In this document: positions 30,234-42,595 of the stretch, one piece after another | Numbering within the stretch: the stretch's first letter is position 1 | Layout: every line of letters begins with the position of its first letter | Origin: Brachyhypopomus gauderio | Lineage: Eukaryota; Chordata; Actinopteri; Gymnotiformes; Hypopomidae | Reading direction: 5' to 3' | Assembly (NCBI RefSeq): GCF_052324685.1 | Contig: NW_027506963.1 | Location: 124,001-188,000, forward strand | Length of the DNA stretch: 64,000 bases | The notes under the pieces: generated by a model | Seen by the model: the letters and a program-made list of their open reading frames with translations, nothing else | What the model was told of the DNA's origin: nothing | The model's database searches: none | Program-made: the position numbers and the translations under genes

Positions 30234-31038
30234 CATACCTGTCAAGTTTTGTATAAAAAAATACGGTACATTTCCCGTATATGACGTCATCATCTAATTT
30301 GCATAATCAGTTATTTGCATATAGCTGCAATTGAGGCTGTTGGAGAGACGAAAACATCTTTGGAGTGGCAAAAACTGAAGAAAAAACACCCCAAATATGT
30401 TTTGAACTACAAATGAATAAAAAAATAAAAAATTTTTAGTGGTATTGCTAGCTACAAATGGGGACATCTCCTGGGCATATTTCTGTGCCTTTAGCCCGCG
30501 TTTGTGCTTGGCAGATTGTTCATGCTGACGGACATCGTTCCTTCCCCCATGAGAGACACTAAAATCACAGCTACAAATCTTACCGAATGAGTAGCTATGC
30601 CCCTTCATGCTCCTCTTTAGGAAAGTAAATTCCCTGTCCCATTCGTCAAAATACTTACACGTATGCTTAGCTTTTTTGGCAGGACTGCCTTCTCTCGTTA
30701 AATCCGTCTCTGATTTGTTGTTCCAGGTTTGCTCCCACTGTCGACACTAAACCCGCGAGTTTTCAATTTTTATTTTTTTTAAGCATTCATGTGCCGCTCC
30801 AAACAGAATTCTTTCACTAACCTTGCGAGAACTGCCACCTGCAGAAGTCTGGGAGCCAGTTCTCACAAGGCTAGTGACAGAATTCTGTTTGGAGCGGCAC
30901 ATGAATGCTTTAAAAAAAATAAAAATGAAAAATGAAAATACGGGACAAATACGGGAAAATAAAAATACGGGATTACGCCGGGACAGAATGGTAAAATACG
31001 GGACTGTCCCGGCCAAAACGGGACACTTGACAGGTATG
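30234..31038. mobile_element. hAT-type deletion derivative, unit 2
   Basis: Same 805-bp element, inverted repeats and CAATAAAC target duplication as 5848-6652. Confidence 0.88.
30766..30926. repeat. Long inverted repeat, unit 2
   Basis: Copy of 6380-6540. Confidence 0.87.
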
Positions 31039-31389
31039 CAATAAACACACATACAAAAGTACATGATTACATACTGAATCGCACTATTCAAAGTCCTTCT
31101 GCTAATCAGAATGACATGTACATAAATCTTTACAAACCACCCCAAACTACTTTATTTTCTGTGTGTGTGTGCGCATGAGTGTGTGTGATAGAAAGATAAT
31201 TCAAAAGGGACAGAGAAAGAGTTTTAATGTTTGTGTGAGAGTAAGTGTATGTGTGACGCAGGATGTCGATGTGACAAAGATACAGAGTTACAGTTACAGA
31301 GATAGTGAAAGATTTTGAGAGAAATATATAATAGAAAATGCTATACTGTGCGTGAGAGAAAAAGACAGATATAGACTGTAAATATGTGT

Positions 31390-31396
<7 letters not shown>

Positions 31397-31445
<49 letters not shown>
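31397..31445. repeat. (GT)n microsatellite, unit 2
   Basis: Shorter allele of 7011-7067. Confidence 0.95.
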
Positions 31446-31446
<1 letters not shown>

Positions 31447-31493
31447 TGCATAGACATGTGTGTGCATAAAAAGCTAGTACGTCAGTAACTCAC

Positions 31494-31670
31494 TTTAGTT
31501 TCTCCAGTTTAAAATATGGATCCTCCAATAGAGCAAAGAACTGCTTTACTCCCGAGTCTCCTGGTTTATTGTAATCCAGATTAAGCCCTCTAAGGTGTGA
31601 CGAGGGACTTGACCTTAGAGCTGAAGTTAGAGCAGCACGGCCTTCCTCTGGAATACGTCAGCTACTTAGA
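31494..31670 (-). pseudogene. NLR-type LRR exon with stop, unit 2
   Basis: Copy of 7116-7292, same splice sites and same early TGA. Confidence 0.8.
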
Positions 31671-32035
31671 CTGCAGAGAGAAGGAGATAAACTCCTCACA
31701 CTTACAGCTCAACACACAAACACATATGCATGAATGCACACAAAATATCTCACCAACAGATACATGCTTACTTGACATGCTTACCACTATTAACTCCATG
31801 CCCACAACACATGGAATATGTGGAGAATATTTTACATATATGGAATATTCTGGGAGAAAGATGCAGTTATATGTGTATGTGTGTAAAGAGAGAGAGAGGG
31901 AGAGAGAGATTGAGCAAGTAAGAGAGAGAGAGCACTGTGTGTTTGACAAATATGGTGATAATGAGTGTTATAGAAAGATCAAAAGTGTGAGAGAACAACA
32001 AAGAGATGGAGAAAAGACTGTGGCACTAATAATGA

Positions 32036-32049
32036 GTGTGTGTGTGTGT

Positions 32050-32115
<66 letters not shown>
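32036..32115. repeat. (GT)n microsatellite, unit 2
   Basis: Expanded allele of 7657-7711. Confidence 0.93.
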
Positions 32116-32116
<1 letters not shown>

Positions 32117-32126
32117 AGTATCTCAC

Positions 32127-32303
32127 TCTAGTTTCTCCAGTTTACATAATGGATCTTCCAGTAGAGCAGACAGCTGCATAACTCCTGAGTCTCCTGGTTT
32201 GTTGTGGTTCAGATTCATCTCTCTTAGGTATGATGAGGGATTTGACCTCAGAGCTGAAGCTAGAGCAGCACAACCTTCCTGTGTAATACTGCAGTTATAC
32301 AAT
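32127..32303 (-). CDS. NLR-type LRR exon, unit 2
   Basis: Copy of 7723-7899, open, same protein reading; one silent difference (CTCTTAGG against CTCTCAGG on the plus strand). Confidence 0.78.
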
Positions 32304-32340
32304 CTGAAAGAAAGAAGACTCACACTTACAGCTCAACACA

Positions 32341-32341
32341 C

Positions 32342-32390
<49 letters not shown>

Positions 32391-32404
32391 ACACACACAC
32401 ACAC
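32341..32404. repeat. (CA)n microsatellite, unit 2
   Basis: Copy of 7938-8000. Confidence 0.93.
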
Positions 32405-32690
32405 CTATGCATGCATGCACACAAAATGTCTCTCCGACACACACACAAACTTACTTGGAATAAAGCTCCAACACTATTAACTCAACTCCCACAACAAATG
32501 TTATTTATATAGAGAGATTCTGTTTATATAAAGAGAGCTTCTGTGTGATACAGTAATAATGATACAGTAATACTGTAATGATACAGTAATAATGTACTAA
32601 TACAGTAATGTGTGTCTGTGTATCTGGCTAATAAAGTAATAATGTGTGTGTCTGTGCATCTGATTAATACAGTATTAATTTGTGTATGTA

Positions 32691-32731
<41 letters not shown>

Positions 32732-33017
32732 CTGTGTGTGTGTGACTAATACAGTAAAAATGTGAGAGATCAAAAGGGCTGGAGAAAAACTGATGTTATG
32801 GAAGAGTTTTCCAGATTCAGTTTCCAATTTCCAATCTTTAATCTGAGGCTTAGGAATCACCTATTTAATCAATCCTTCAGTTAATTTACTGCAAATGAAG
32901 GTGTACAACGTGGCCATCCATTCGTATAGTCCTCTGGTAATCTGAGATGTTGATGCTGTTATACGGCCACGTCACGTGTTCAGTGTAGATTGTGATGAAG
33001 ATTTGAGTTGAATGCAG

Positions 33018-33285
33018 AAGCTCAGTGAGCCCTCATGACTGTTGTCACCTCCAGGTCCCTCCTTTTAGTTGTGCTGCAATAGATACGCCTGCCAGAGCCA
33101 CATGCTAATCACTGGCACTGGTACAACCTGCTGGGCCAGACAATGGAGGATGAATTTTTGAGTCTTGTTCTTCTCATGGTTTCTTCTTAATCCCCACCTA
33201 AGTTGATTTTCCTTGACACTGTCACCCCTAGCTTGATCATCAGGGATCTGATTTGTAAATGTGCTTTGTGACAACATGTGTTGAT
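33018..33285 (+). mobile_element. L2-type LINE 3'UTR remnant, unit 2
   Basis: Copy of 8606-8873. Confidence 0.7.
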
Positions 33286-33531
33286 GAATCGGATGTGGGC
33301 TATGGCCGATGCCCTGACAAAAGCTCGCCCTCATGACATGCAGCATCTGCTCCTGAAACCGTAGCAGAACGTTGAACCTTAAGAGGGGACCGGCTTTGTC
33401 TTTGTATTTGATGAATGAATAAAAGTGTTGTGATCTTATTGCATTTTAATCACAAAAGAGGGGATTGAAGGAATATTTTATCTTCCTCTGTCTGCTGTAA
33501 CTCTGAACATTATGTCCCCTAATGCTCTCTT

Positions 33532-35233
33532 GGCGCATTTCCACTAGGGCCTGCTTGGCGCGGTACGGTTCGATTCGCGACGGTTTGTGAGTGTTTGCAT
33601 TAGTACCAGGTACCAGTTTGCCGGTACCTTCAGGTACTTTTTTTGTACCTACTCGCTCGAGGTTCTAACCGTTCCAAAGCGGTACAGTTCTGTGACGTGG
33701 AGGAACAGCATGACACTGATTGGCCAGGGAGTGTCGTCACAGGTTGCGTCACAGGAGAGCGACTCCTCCGCTATCGACTCCTCAGCCATTTTTAAAACCC
33801 AAAAGCGATTACCGGGCGGTGAAGGACCATAACGGACGCAGCGGAGCAAACCGCAAAGACTGGAAATGGTTCCAGCAAATGGATGCCATATACGGTCACC
33901 GGCCAGCCAGTAACGGAAGAGAAAACGTGCTGGACACGGCAATGTCGGTGCTGGAGGCCACGGAGAATGGTGAGTGTATTGTGATTTCACAGTTTTACTA
34001 GGCTCGTAAAAGATGTAATATGAACGTAATATGAACGCATCTATTGTAAACGCAGGAATTTAGAGCTGTGTTTGTAGTTAATGTTACCACCACAGTCACT
34101 ACTGTACAATAGCTAGCTCTTAGCCACAGCGTGGAGCCTTGCTAGTTGCTAGTTAGCTGTAGCCATAAACAAAGCATGAGCAGCGATGACGTGCTACACA
34201 TTTTGTGCAGTTACGATATATTGTTGTTGCTTTCACGGGAATGCTTGTGTTTAATATTTGTTTCTTTTTTACGTTCAAGATTCCCTTTCCACTGACGAGG
34301 CGAGCGCCTCTTTGGAACCTCCCGCCTCCCCCGCATCATCCGTGTCATACACGGAACCAGCGGTCTCTACACCGGCTGGATCTCAAACGCCTGTCCGGCG
34401 GCCCAATACAGGTGAGGAACACAAAAAACATGTGAAGCACCGGAGTAGCATGAGTACCGAGTGCATTTCAGTTTTACTAATCAACTCCCATTACCCTCTT
34501 TTTTGTCAAGGCAAGCGAAAAAGGACCCAGACGGACTTGGATATCGGCGCACATCTTCTGGAGATGCAGGCACAGGATGTGCGGATGCACGAGCATTGAT
34601 TGTCGAGCCGTGATTGTAGCGAGGCCCGGGAACAAGAAGCCGAGCTGAGGAGAGCGGAGTTGGCAGAAAATGTTTCCTTCAACTGGGCTTTCCTCGGGGT
34701 GCTTGGCGAACTTGTGAACACCATGCGAGACAGACGCCAGTAAAAGCACACAAAATGTTGCTTGTAGTACAATAAATATTTATTTCATATAAAGCTATAC
34801 GTTATTTTTTGGTAATTTGCTTTTTGCACTTTTTTAACTATAACTATATTATTTACATATTTTGTACTTTAAATATCTATATTTCATAATAAATTTTGAT
34901 TTCATTTGATTGTATGACTGATGCTTTTTATGCAGGGTGTGTTCAGCCTGTTTGAGTAATACCAAATTATTACCAATAATTAGAGTAACCACATACAATA
35001 ATGAAGATAAAGATAAATAAGATACAATAATGGTATGTGTTAAGGGGCATCGACCGGTGACCGGTCGCATACAAATGATGTCACGACACTACAACCCGCG
35101 CGCCAACAGCGACTCCACCCACATTGTGGTGGTCCACCATTGCAATGGAAACGGAACGCGACCGTACCGTTCCGTTGCGAATCGATCCGTATCGAACTGT
35201 ACCGCTTCAAGCAGGCCCTAGTGGAAATGCGCC
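33532..35233 (+). mobile_element. 1.7-kb TIR DNA transposon, unit 2
   Basis: Copy of 9120-10821 with the same ends and exons; a few substitutions such as ATTCCCTTTCC at the start of exon 2. Confidence 0.85.
33783..34599 (+). CDS. Myb/SANT-like remnant, unit 2
   Basis: Copy of 9371-10187 with exons to 33969, 34280-34411 and 34511-34599. One substitution changes SPSTDE to SLSTDE at the start of exon 2. Confidence 0.62.
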
Positions 35234-35857
35234 ATCTGTGACCCCTGACACCCTTTTCACACCTCTCTCCCCTCGCTTCACCCCCCCCCCCCCCCCTTTC
35301 ACACCTTTTCCCTCCTCCTGTGCGTTCTGAGTGTGTGTACCAAGAACTGGCTCAGCATTTCTCCTCAAGGTGCTGCGCTTGATGCACACGTATGAATCAT
35401 GTTTCCCCTCCACACAGGCTTATCAAGAACAATGCATTTGCTTCCATATATGGTAGAATATATCACCTTTGTTAGACTAGCCTTCTTGAGCCCACCCTGT
35501 TGCTTGCATGCACAGGGCTGGTCTGTGTATGTATGAATGAGGGGAGCGCCCTCTCATTTTTGAACATTTGGGTACAGCTGGCCTGTGTGAATAAACCTCT
35601 CTTCTTTAAGAGTAGTTTGTTCCTCATTTGTTCCGAGAGCTCTCAGCCACACACTTCTCTGCAGCGTGTTACTATCTATTAAGGATTTATAGTGGTGTTC
35701 CTCCATGACCCTCCGCTCATTTGCTGAACACAAGAAAAGGGCTTTCTACTGAGAAACAAAACTTTTACAACCTGTATCTTGTTTAGTTCCTCATTGTACT
35801 TATATCCCTGTTTGTAACTCTTCTTACCCCATGGTTCTAGCCCTGAAATAACTTGTT

Positions 35858-35964
35858 ACTATTCCTAGTGTGTACTCGTTTTTGTTACTATTCCCGGTCT
35901 GTATTTGTTGTTGTTACTATTCCTGGTCTGTATTTGTTGTTGTTACTAATCCCAGTCTGTATTC
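35858..35964 (+). repeat. 29-bp minisatellite, unit 2
   Basis: Copy of 11442-11548. Confidence 0.85.
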
Positions 35965-36251
35965 CTGGTCTATTGTATCCCTGATTGTGCTTCATTACTT
36001 GTGCCCCACTCTAGTCTTGTTAAGGCAGTTACTCGGTTTTCCCTGTGTGTTAGTATTTTGATTCCGTTCAGTCCCTGCACCTGTTCAGTCCCTCTGTTTC
36101 TTCATGCCCTGACCACCTTGTGTGTCTAAACCCAGTTTGGGTTTCTCCCACAGTTGCTAATAAACCCAACTTCTCTCAGTAATTGTGTCTGCCTCCTACG
36201 CTCGTCTACCCACAGTCTGTGTGTGTATGTTTGTGTGTGTCAGTAACTCAC

Positions 36252-36428
36252 TCTAGTTTCTCCAGTTTACAGTGTAGATCCTTCAGTAAAGCAGAGAGCT
36301 GCTTCACTCCTGAGTCGAATAGTTTATTGTGGGTCAGATTCAGCTCTCTCAAGTGTGATGAAGGGTTTGACGTCAGAGCTGAAGACAGAGCAGCGCAGCC
36401 ATCCTCTGAAATATTGCAGTCAGACGGC
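36252..36428 (-). CDS. NLR-type LRR exon, unit 2
   Basis: Copy of 11836-12012, open, with one missense change (SALTSNP). Confidence 0.8.
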
Positions 36429-37000
36429 CTGCAGACAGAAGGAGATAAAACACACCTACAGCTGCACATAACAAATGCATCTCACACACAAGGTCTTTCA
36501 CATTTCAGAATACACACTCTCAGAAATGAAGCTGCACCAGTCTAATCACCCCAAACACATATGCTGTGTGTGTGTGTTTATTAGAGAGGGATGCTGCGAT
36601 GTGTGTGTGCATGTGTGTGTGTATAAATAGAGAGTGAGAAAGAAGGGAGTGTGTGTAAGTGATTAATGTGTATGTGTTCTGATAAATACACTGATAATAT
36701 GGGTGTTTCAGAGATAGAAAAAGGGCAATAGCAATTATTTGTGTGTATGTGAAAGAGAGACACACACTATTTTAAAGTGTGTATTTATAAGCACATATAT
36801 AAAGCATATGTATACATATACTTTTGCATATTTGCCAAATCCGTTACTTTAGTTATCCTTTACTTTAGTTATCTCTCATGCTCTTAACATTTTTATGGTG
36901 CTTTGACACTTGTATTCATTTCATACCAATAAAGATACTTTGAACTACTAAGACTGAGAGAAAATTGAGTGAAACATTGTGTGTCTTTGTGTGTGTGAGT

Positions 37001-37046
<46 letters not shown>

Positions 37047-37090
37047 TTGTGTGTATGCATGTATGAAAAAACAGTAAGTCAGTAACTCAC

Positions 37091-37117
37091 AGCCTTCCTG
37101 TGTTGCAGCTAGATAAC
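37091..37117 (-). pseudogene. 27-bp LRR exon residue, unit 2
   Basis: Copy of 12679-12705. Confidence 0.75.
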
Positions 37118-37716
37118 CTGCAGAGAGAAGGAGAACAACTCCCCCCATGCACTACAACACACACATACACACCACATACTAAATGTCACTTCTACATAAA
37201 CACAACCAAACACTAACACCCACATACACACACTCAGAAGTTAAGCTGTACAACTCTACATTTTTTAGTGGCGCTGAGGCTGATTGTTTTGGGGAACAGT
37301 AAGAAATCTTCAGTTGGAAACTTCTTCAGATTTCTTGTCAGAATTCAGTGGACCCCTCACTTTGACCAGTCCTATATGTCTAGCAATGGTTTTACTTAGA
37401 GACATTAATCCATGCTGACACTGATTGTACTGTCATGATACGGGGGCCCCCTGCCTGCTGCCTCCGTCCACAGCGGCAGTAGTTTATGTTGTTCTGTTGC
37501 TGTTGCATTGTGTTTGTGCCTCAGGTGGGTGGGGACCATTATAATCCCCAGCACCTGAGGGCCATTTGTTCATCTATATATAGCTTGTCTTTGTACCAGT
37601 ACTGCTGGTTATTGTTTCCTTAATTCGGATCATGTCACGGGTTTTTTTGTGCACCTTATTCATTAAATTCCTCCTTTTCCTCAAGAGTTTTGTTTATTCT
37701 TAGTCATTAGAAACAC

Positions 37717-38274
37717 TGCACATGTCATGTTCACTTCCTGTTCATAAATCTCACAATGTTAATGTTAATCAAGGAGCACCCCAGGGATCAGTTTTTGGCC
37801 ATTTCCATGTAATTATCTATATGTTACACCTTGGTCAAATTAGTCATAAATATGGTCTTCACGTCCACTGTTATGCTGATGACCACTACCCTAGCACCCC
37901 TTGCTATGCTCTCCTATATTCAAGATCTTAAAATGTAGATGAGCATTAATTACCTGACTATCCTTACAAAACTGTGGTTCTAGTCACTGGTCCTAAGTTC
38001 ATAATTTCCAGACTTCATGGTGCCACGATCTTCTTCTACCCCTGCTATATTGCTAGACTTGGGCTCATAGCCAGCCACCACCACACTGACGCTCTGGTTC
38101 ATGCTTAATCATGTCCAATCTTGATTATATTAAGTTATTATATCTTGATAACTCTCTTTCTCCTGAAACTCAAAACTTTGTTTGGCAAACCAAAACAAAC
38201 TGGTCTGCTCACTTTAGTATGTCTGCTACGTTACACTGGTTATCTATCTCACAATGCATTCAGTTTAGACTTAT
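37717..38274 (+). mobile_element. L2-type LINE RT fragment, unit 2
   Basis: Copy of 13306-13863 with the same YADD frame. Confidence 0.8.
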
Positions 38275-38396
<122 letters not shown>

Positions 38397-38768
38397 CTTG
38401 GTGAAGCGTACTTACTGGCCATGGCCTCCACTAGACACAGCCAAATGAAAACATGAGCATAGTATTAAAAATGCGTCCACAACACTGTTGTCATTAACGT
38501 ACCCTTTACCGCCTTGTGTTACAATCTGAAGATGAGGTGTTGGTCAGCCTTTTCTCATAATATCCACTTTTTCGTTGAATGGCCGTCTTGAAAATGGTTG
38601 TTATCCTGCGATTCCATGCTTTCCGCTTGTAAAACCTCACGCTAGTGCTGGCTAGCAGCTGCTAACTAGCTAGCACACGAGCTAAAAGCTCACGAGACAC
38701 CAACCACAACGCACGAGGACCAGCGAGCAGTGTTGCCAACTCCTCAGTAAGGAAAGTAGCTATTGGTT

Positions 38769-39637
38769 CCCAGCAGGCATTTCAACGTTGAATCGACGTT
38801 GAATCAACGTCGAAAGTGATGGTTGAATCAACGTTGGATTTTGTGTCGATTTTGAAAGGTGAATCAACGTTGATATGCCAACGTCGTTTCAACGTCATAC
38901 ATTCAACCTTGAATAAACCATAAAATTCACGTTCATGATGCTCAAAATTGCATGGGAGAGAGGAAAAAAACAACTGTATGCCATAATGAAAAAAGAACGC
39001 CTTTCATTTTACTCGGAGTACCACCACACTACCTCAGTCATGGCCGTGGGTTCAAGTCTGGGACTCGAACCCACGACCCTTCGGTCTCAAGACCAGCTCC
39101 CTAACCGCCAGGCCACGACTACCCTGCAAACTCTCTTTAAACCTGTTCATTTGTCATTGCGAAGTTTTGTTGCTGCCTCAAAACATTTAAAATTGTTTAA
39201 TTGCCTGATGTTGTCTTCCTGGTTAATACCTGCCTGTTTTTGACGACGTTTTTGGACGAATTAATAAAAATAAATTATATTATTATTATTATTATTACTA
39301 CTACTACTACTAATAATAATAATTAATACCTCTTTCAAAACCCTCAGCCAATGCCAAAGTGTTGTTTGTACTTTTTTATTGTATGTGTTTTTTGAACTTG
39401 AAATGGTAATACAAAGGCAGGTTGAAGATATTACGTTGATTCACCGTTAATAGTTCAACGTTTGCGCAACCATTTAACATTAAACGTTGATTCACCAATA
39501 ATAGTTCAACGCTTGCGCAACCATTTAACATTAAACGTTGATTCAACGTTGTTTCAACGTTGAAACTACAACAGACAGTATTTCAACTATATTTCAACCA
39601 CATTTCAACGTTGAAGGTCGGTCGTGTGCCAGCTGGG
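38769..39637. mobile_element. 869-bp MITE-like element, unit 2
   Basis: Copy of 14376-15244 with a few substitutions (for example CTCGGAGTACC for CTCGAAGTACC). Confidence 0.88.
39013..39138 (-). mobile_element. tRNA-derived SINE fragment, unit 2
   Basis: Copy of 14620-14745. Confidence 0.75.
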
Positions 39638-40322
39638 TTGTCCTTAAAGTCGCTAGAAGTCGCTAAATGATGTCACCACTTAATTTGCATAATACATGTT
39701 TTTGAAGTTGTAAAGGAATAACGTTGGGAGAGAAAATGAGTAAAAAAACACCCTAAATATGTTAGAACTACAAATGAACAACATCTGTTGCCTTTGAAAT
39801 AGGCAGTCACTTCTCAAAAGAACATAGCTTTAATGTTTTGTATAAATAATTTTTACGTAAATTACAACGATTTTTTGCTGTGTTGTTAAATGTTAGTATA
39901 AGAGTAGCAGTTAGCAGGATTGAATGAGGTGAAGAATGGCTGAGACTGGGTGAGTTAAATGCAGTGATTTCTTTTCGTGTCTCACTGAAGACTAAAGCAT
40001 TTATATTTACATCCCGCTCTGTAAATACGGGGCGGGGCGTCAGCGGCAGCTTTGGGCATGCGCAGTTCATTTGCAGTGTGGACGTGGAGACTGCACTGAG
40101 TGTTGTGGGGCGGGGCTCACGGCAGCACCCGCCCCAGAGGACAGCAACTGAAGAGCGTGTGTGTTCAGAGTCTCCAAAAGTCGCTAGATTTGTCGCTAGT
40201 CGCTTTTTACTACAAAAAGTCTCTAGAGGGTCTGAAAAATTGCTAAATATAGCGACAAAGTCGCTAAGTTGACAACACTGCCAGTGAGAATATCCTGAGA
40301 CCATTGGACAAGCCCCCACCAT

Positions 40323-40552
40323 TCTAATTCGAAATATGATTGGTTGATAAAACAGCCCCCTCGTTTTATATCCGTTACCATAGCACCCCTTGTTTTATTA
40401 GCATGATGTCACAAAGCGGCAACTGTATATAAACTCGTGCTGAGAGTCATTTGCGGTATACAGACAGAGGAGAGCAGTACGCGGTCTTGGACATAGTTAC
40501 AAGATTTATTTACCACAGCATATAGACTTCAGCTACGCAGATTGCTGCAGAG
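40323..40552 (+). promoter_or_regulatory. Predicted promoter and first exon, unit 2
   Basis: Copy of 15930-16159 with TATATAAA at 40426-40433 and the same donor. The first exon has TTTGCGGTATACAG where unit 1 has TTTGCGTTATACAG. Confidence 0.5.
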
Positions 40553-41442
40553 GTATGTATGTCTTTTGGACTTTTAGCGCTAAGGATTTCTGACGTTCCT
40601 TTGACTTTAATTATAGTGCTTGAAAAGCCCTATATTGTTATTCCTTTTCTCCAAATTTCTGCAATTAATGCGGCCCGAACCGCTTAACGTACAGACTCCG
40701 TTCGAACTGCGTTTCGAAGGTCTCGGCTCTGTGTGGTGTGCTATCCGTTTTTGGAGTCGATTAGAGTTATAGATTTTAATAGAATTGAGTTTAAAATGAA
40801 AAATGGCCCTATTAAAATGAATGGTGGAAGGTTCAGAATTTCAAATCATCACTGCCAGTTAGAGTGTGAGCTGGCATAAAAAATGATCAAAACGTTCTTG
40901 GATAAACTGCTGTAAAATCCTTACACCTTGACCTAGAAGCTCCATTTAAATTTTAAATGTGAGAGAAACTTGTCCTTTCTGGCACGCCGAGATATCTAAT
41001 CATTTGATGAATTAGTTTTAGAGTTATGAGCATTTGTTTGGCACTAGACACAGAAAACTGCCCCATTGGCCCCCATATAAATATATCAGAATCAGAATCA
41101 GCTTTGTTGAGATTTTTGTGTGTTTTTAACTTGTCATAAATCAGTCATTTTTGGGTCAAACCACACCAATATATATCAAAATCATCAGCAAGGGGTCCTC
41201 TCTCACACAATCTCTTCGGTGAAGCGATAGGTTAAATGGGTCCCGAACTACGACCGTTTGATCGGAGGGTGCAAATCACATAAAACAAGGCTTCTCCACT
41301 CAGAGTGGCAGAGACAGAGTGTCAGTTATTTTTGAATGTCTCTCCCCCTCCCCCACACACGCACGCGCACACACATGCATCTCTCATAACCACTACACAC
41401 AGTCACACACATATACACCACACAGACACACACACATACATA

Positions 41443-41869
41443 CATGCAGATGGGGTAGATGGAGCAGAGGGGCAGATGGGCCAGATGGAGAAGAGGGGCA
41501 GATGGAGCAGAGGGGCAGATGGAGCAGAGGGGCAGATGGGGCAAAGGGGCAGATGAGGGAGATGGGCAAATGGGGCAGATAGAGCAGAGGGGCAGATGAG
41601 GGAGAGGGGCAAATGGGGCAGACAGAGCAGAGGGGCAGATGGGGCAGATAGAGCAGAGGGGCAGATGAGGGAGAGGGGCAAATGGGGCAGATGGAGCAGA
41701 GGGGCTGATGGGGCAGATGGAGTAGAGGGGGCCGATGGAGCAGAGGGTCAAATGGGGCAAATGGAACAGAGGGGCAGATGAGGGAGAGGGGCAAATGGGG
41801 CAGATAGAGCAGAGGGGCAGATGGAGCAGAGGGGGTGATGGAGCAGAGGGGCAGATGGAGCAGAGGGGG
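41443..41869 (+). repeat. Purine-rich minisatellite, unit 2
   Basis: Copy of 17050-17548, shorter by 77 bp near its 5' end. Confidence 0.92.
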
Positions 41870-41925
41870 CACACCTTTTCAAGCCCTATAGTATTTCCTT
41901 CAGGAAATGCAAGTCTAGTTTACCT

Positions 41926-42316
41926 CAAAGATTGAACTCTAAGCCGGTATGCTTGATTTACAATGAAAGCCTGTCAGTGTTAAAAGAATATAACAATTGG
42001 AGGCACCATGTTGAGAAACACCAAGCTTTTGGGACAGCATTGCCTGAAGGGACAGAGGAGAGGGCAACTAAGGTGCAGAGCCTGCTAGCTTCTTATAACA
42101 GGAGCTGTTCCACATTACTAAAGACATTTACAGCACAAGAGAGGCCACAGCCGCCTCACTGCGAGTGTCATGAAATTTAGCAAAGAAAAAATGACCCTTC
42201 ACTGATTCTGAAACTGTCAGAGACTGCATGTTTGTAATATTAGACGAGGTAATCCACGACGATAAAATCAAAGCCAGTGTGACATCTGCAGTCAAAAGCG
42301 TGCACACAGCACAGTT
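41926..42316 (+). mobile_element. GTF2IRD2-like hAT transposase remnant, unit 2
   Basis: Copy of 17610-18000 with the same broken frames. Confidence 0.75.
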
Positions 42317-42595
42317 GTGTGTATGTGCGCTTCTGTGATGCGGGACACCAATGTTTTCACGAGGAGCTGTCTACAGGGTTTTGAGACTGCTCGGGCGCAA
42401 AAGATGGCTCATTATTTTAACTCAACAAATTCTCTGTAGTGTAACATGGAGAGTATATTTCTTCAATTTTGTGGTTTAGTGCCATATGTTCATATTAATG
42501 TGCTGTCATTCATATTTTAGCGTGGTCACTGTTAATTGATTTAAGTGCAAAACCTCTGACTTTAAAACATTTCAGTAATAAACCAGAACTCGCAG

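Larger units (their letters stand above)
38728..40280. mobile_element. hAT-type element with nested insertion, unit 2
   Basis: Copy of 14335-15887 with the same ends and nested element. Confidence 0.85.
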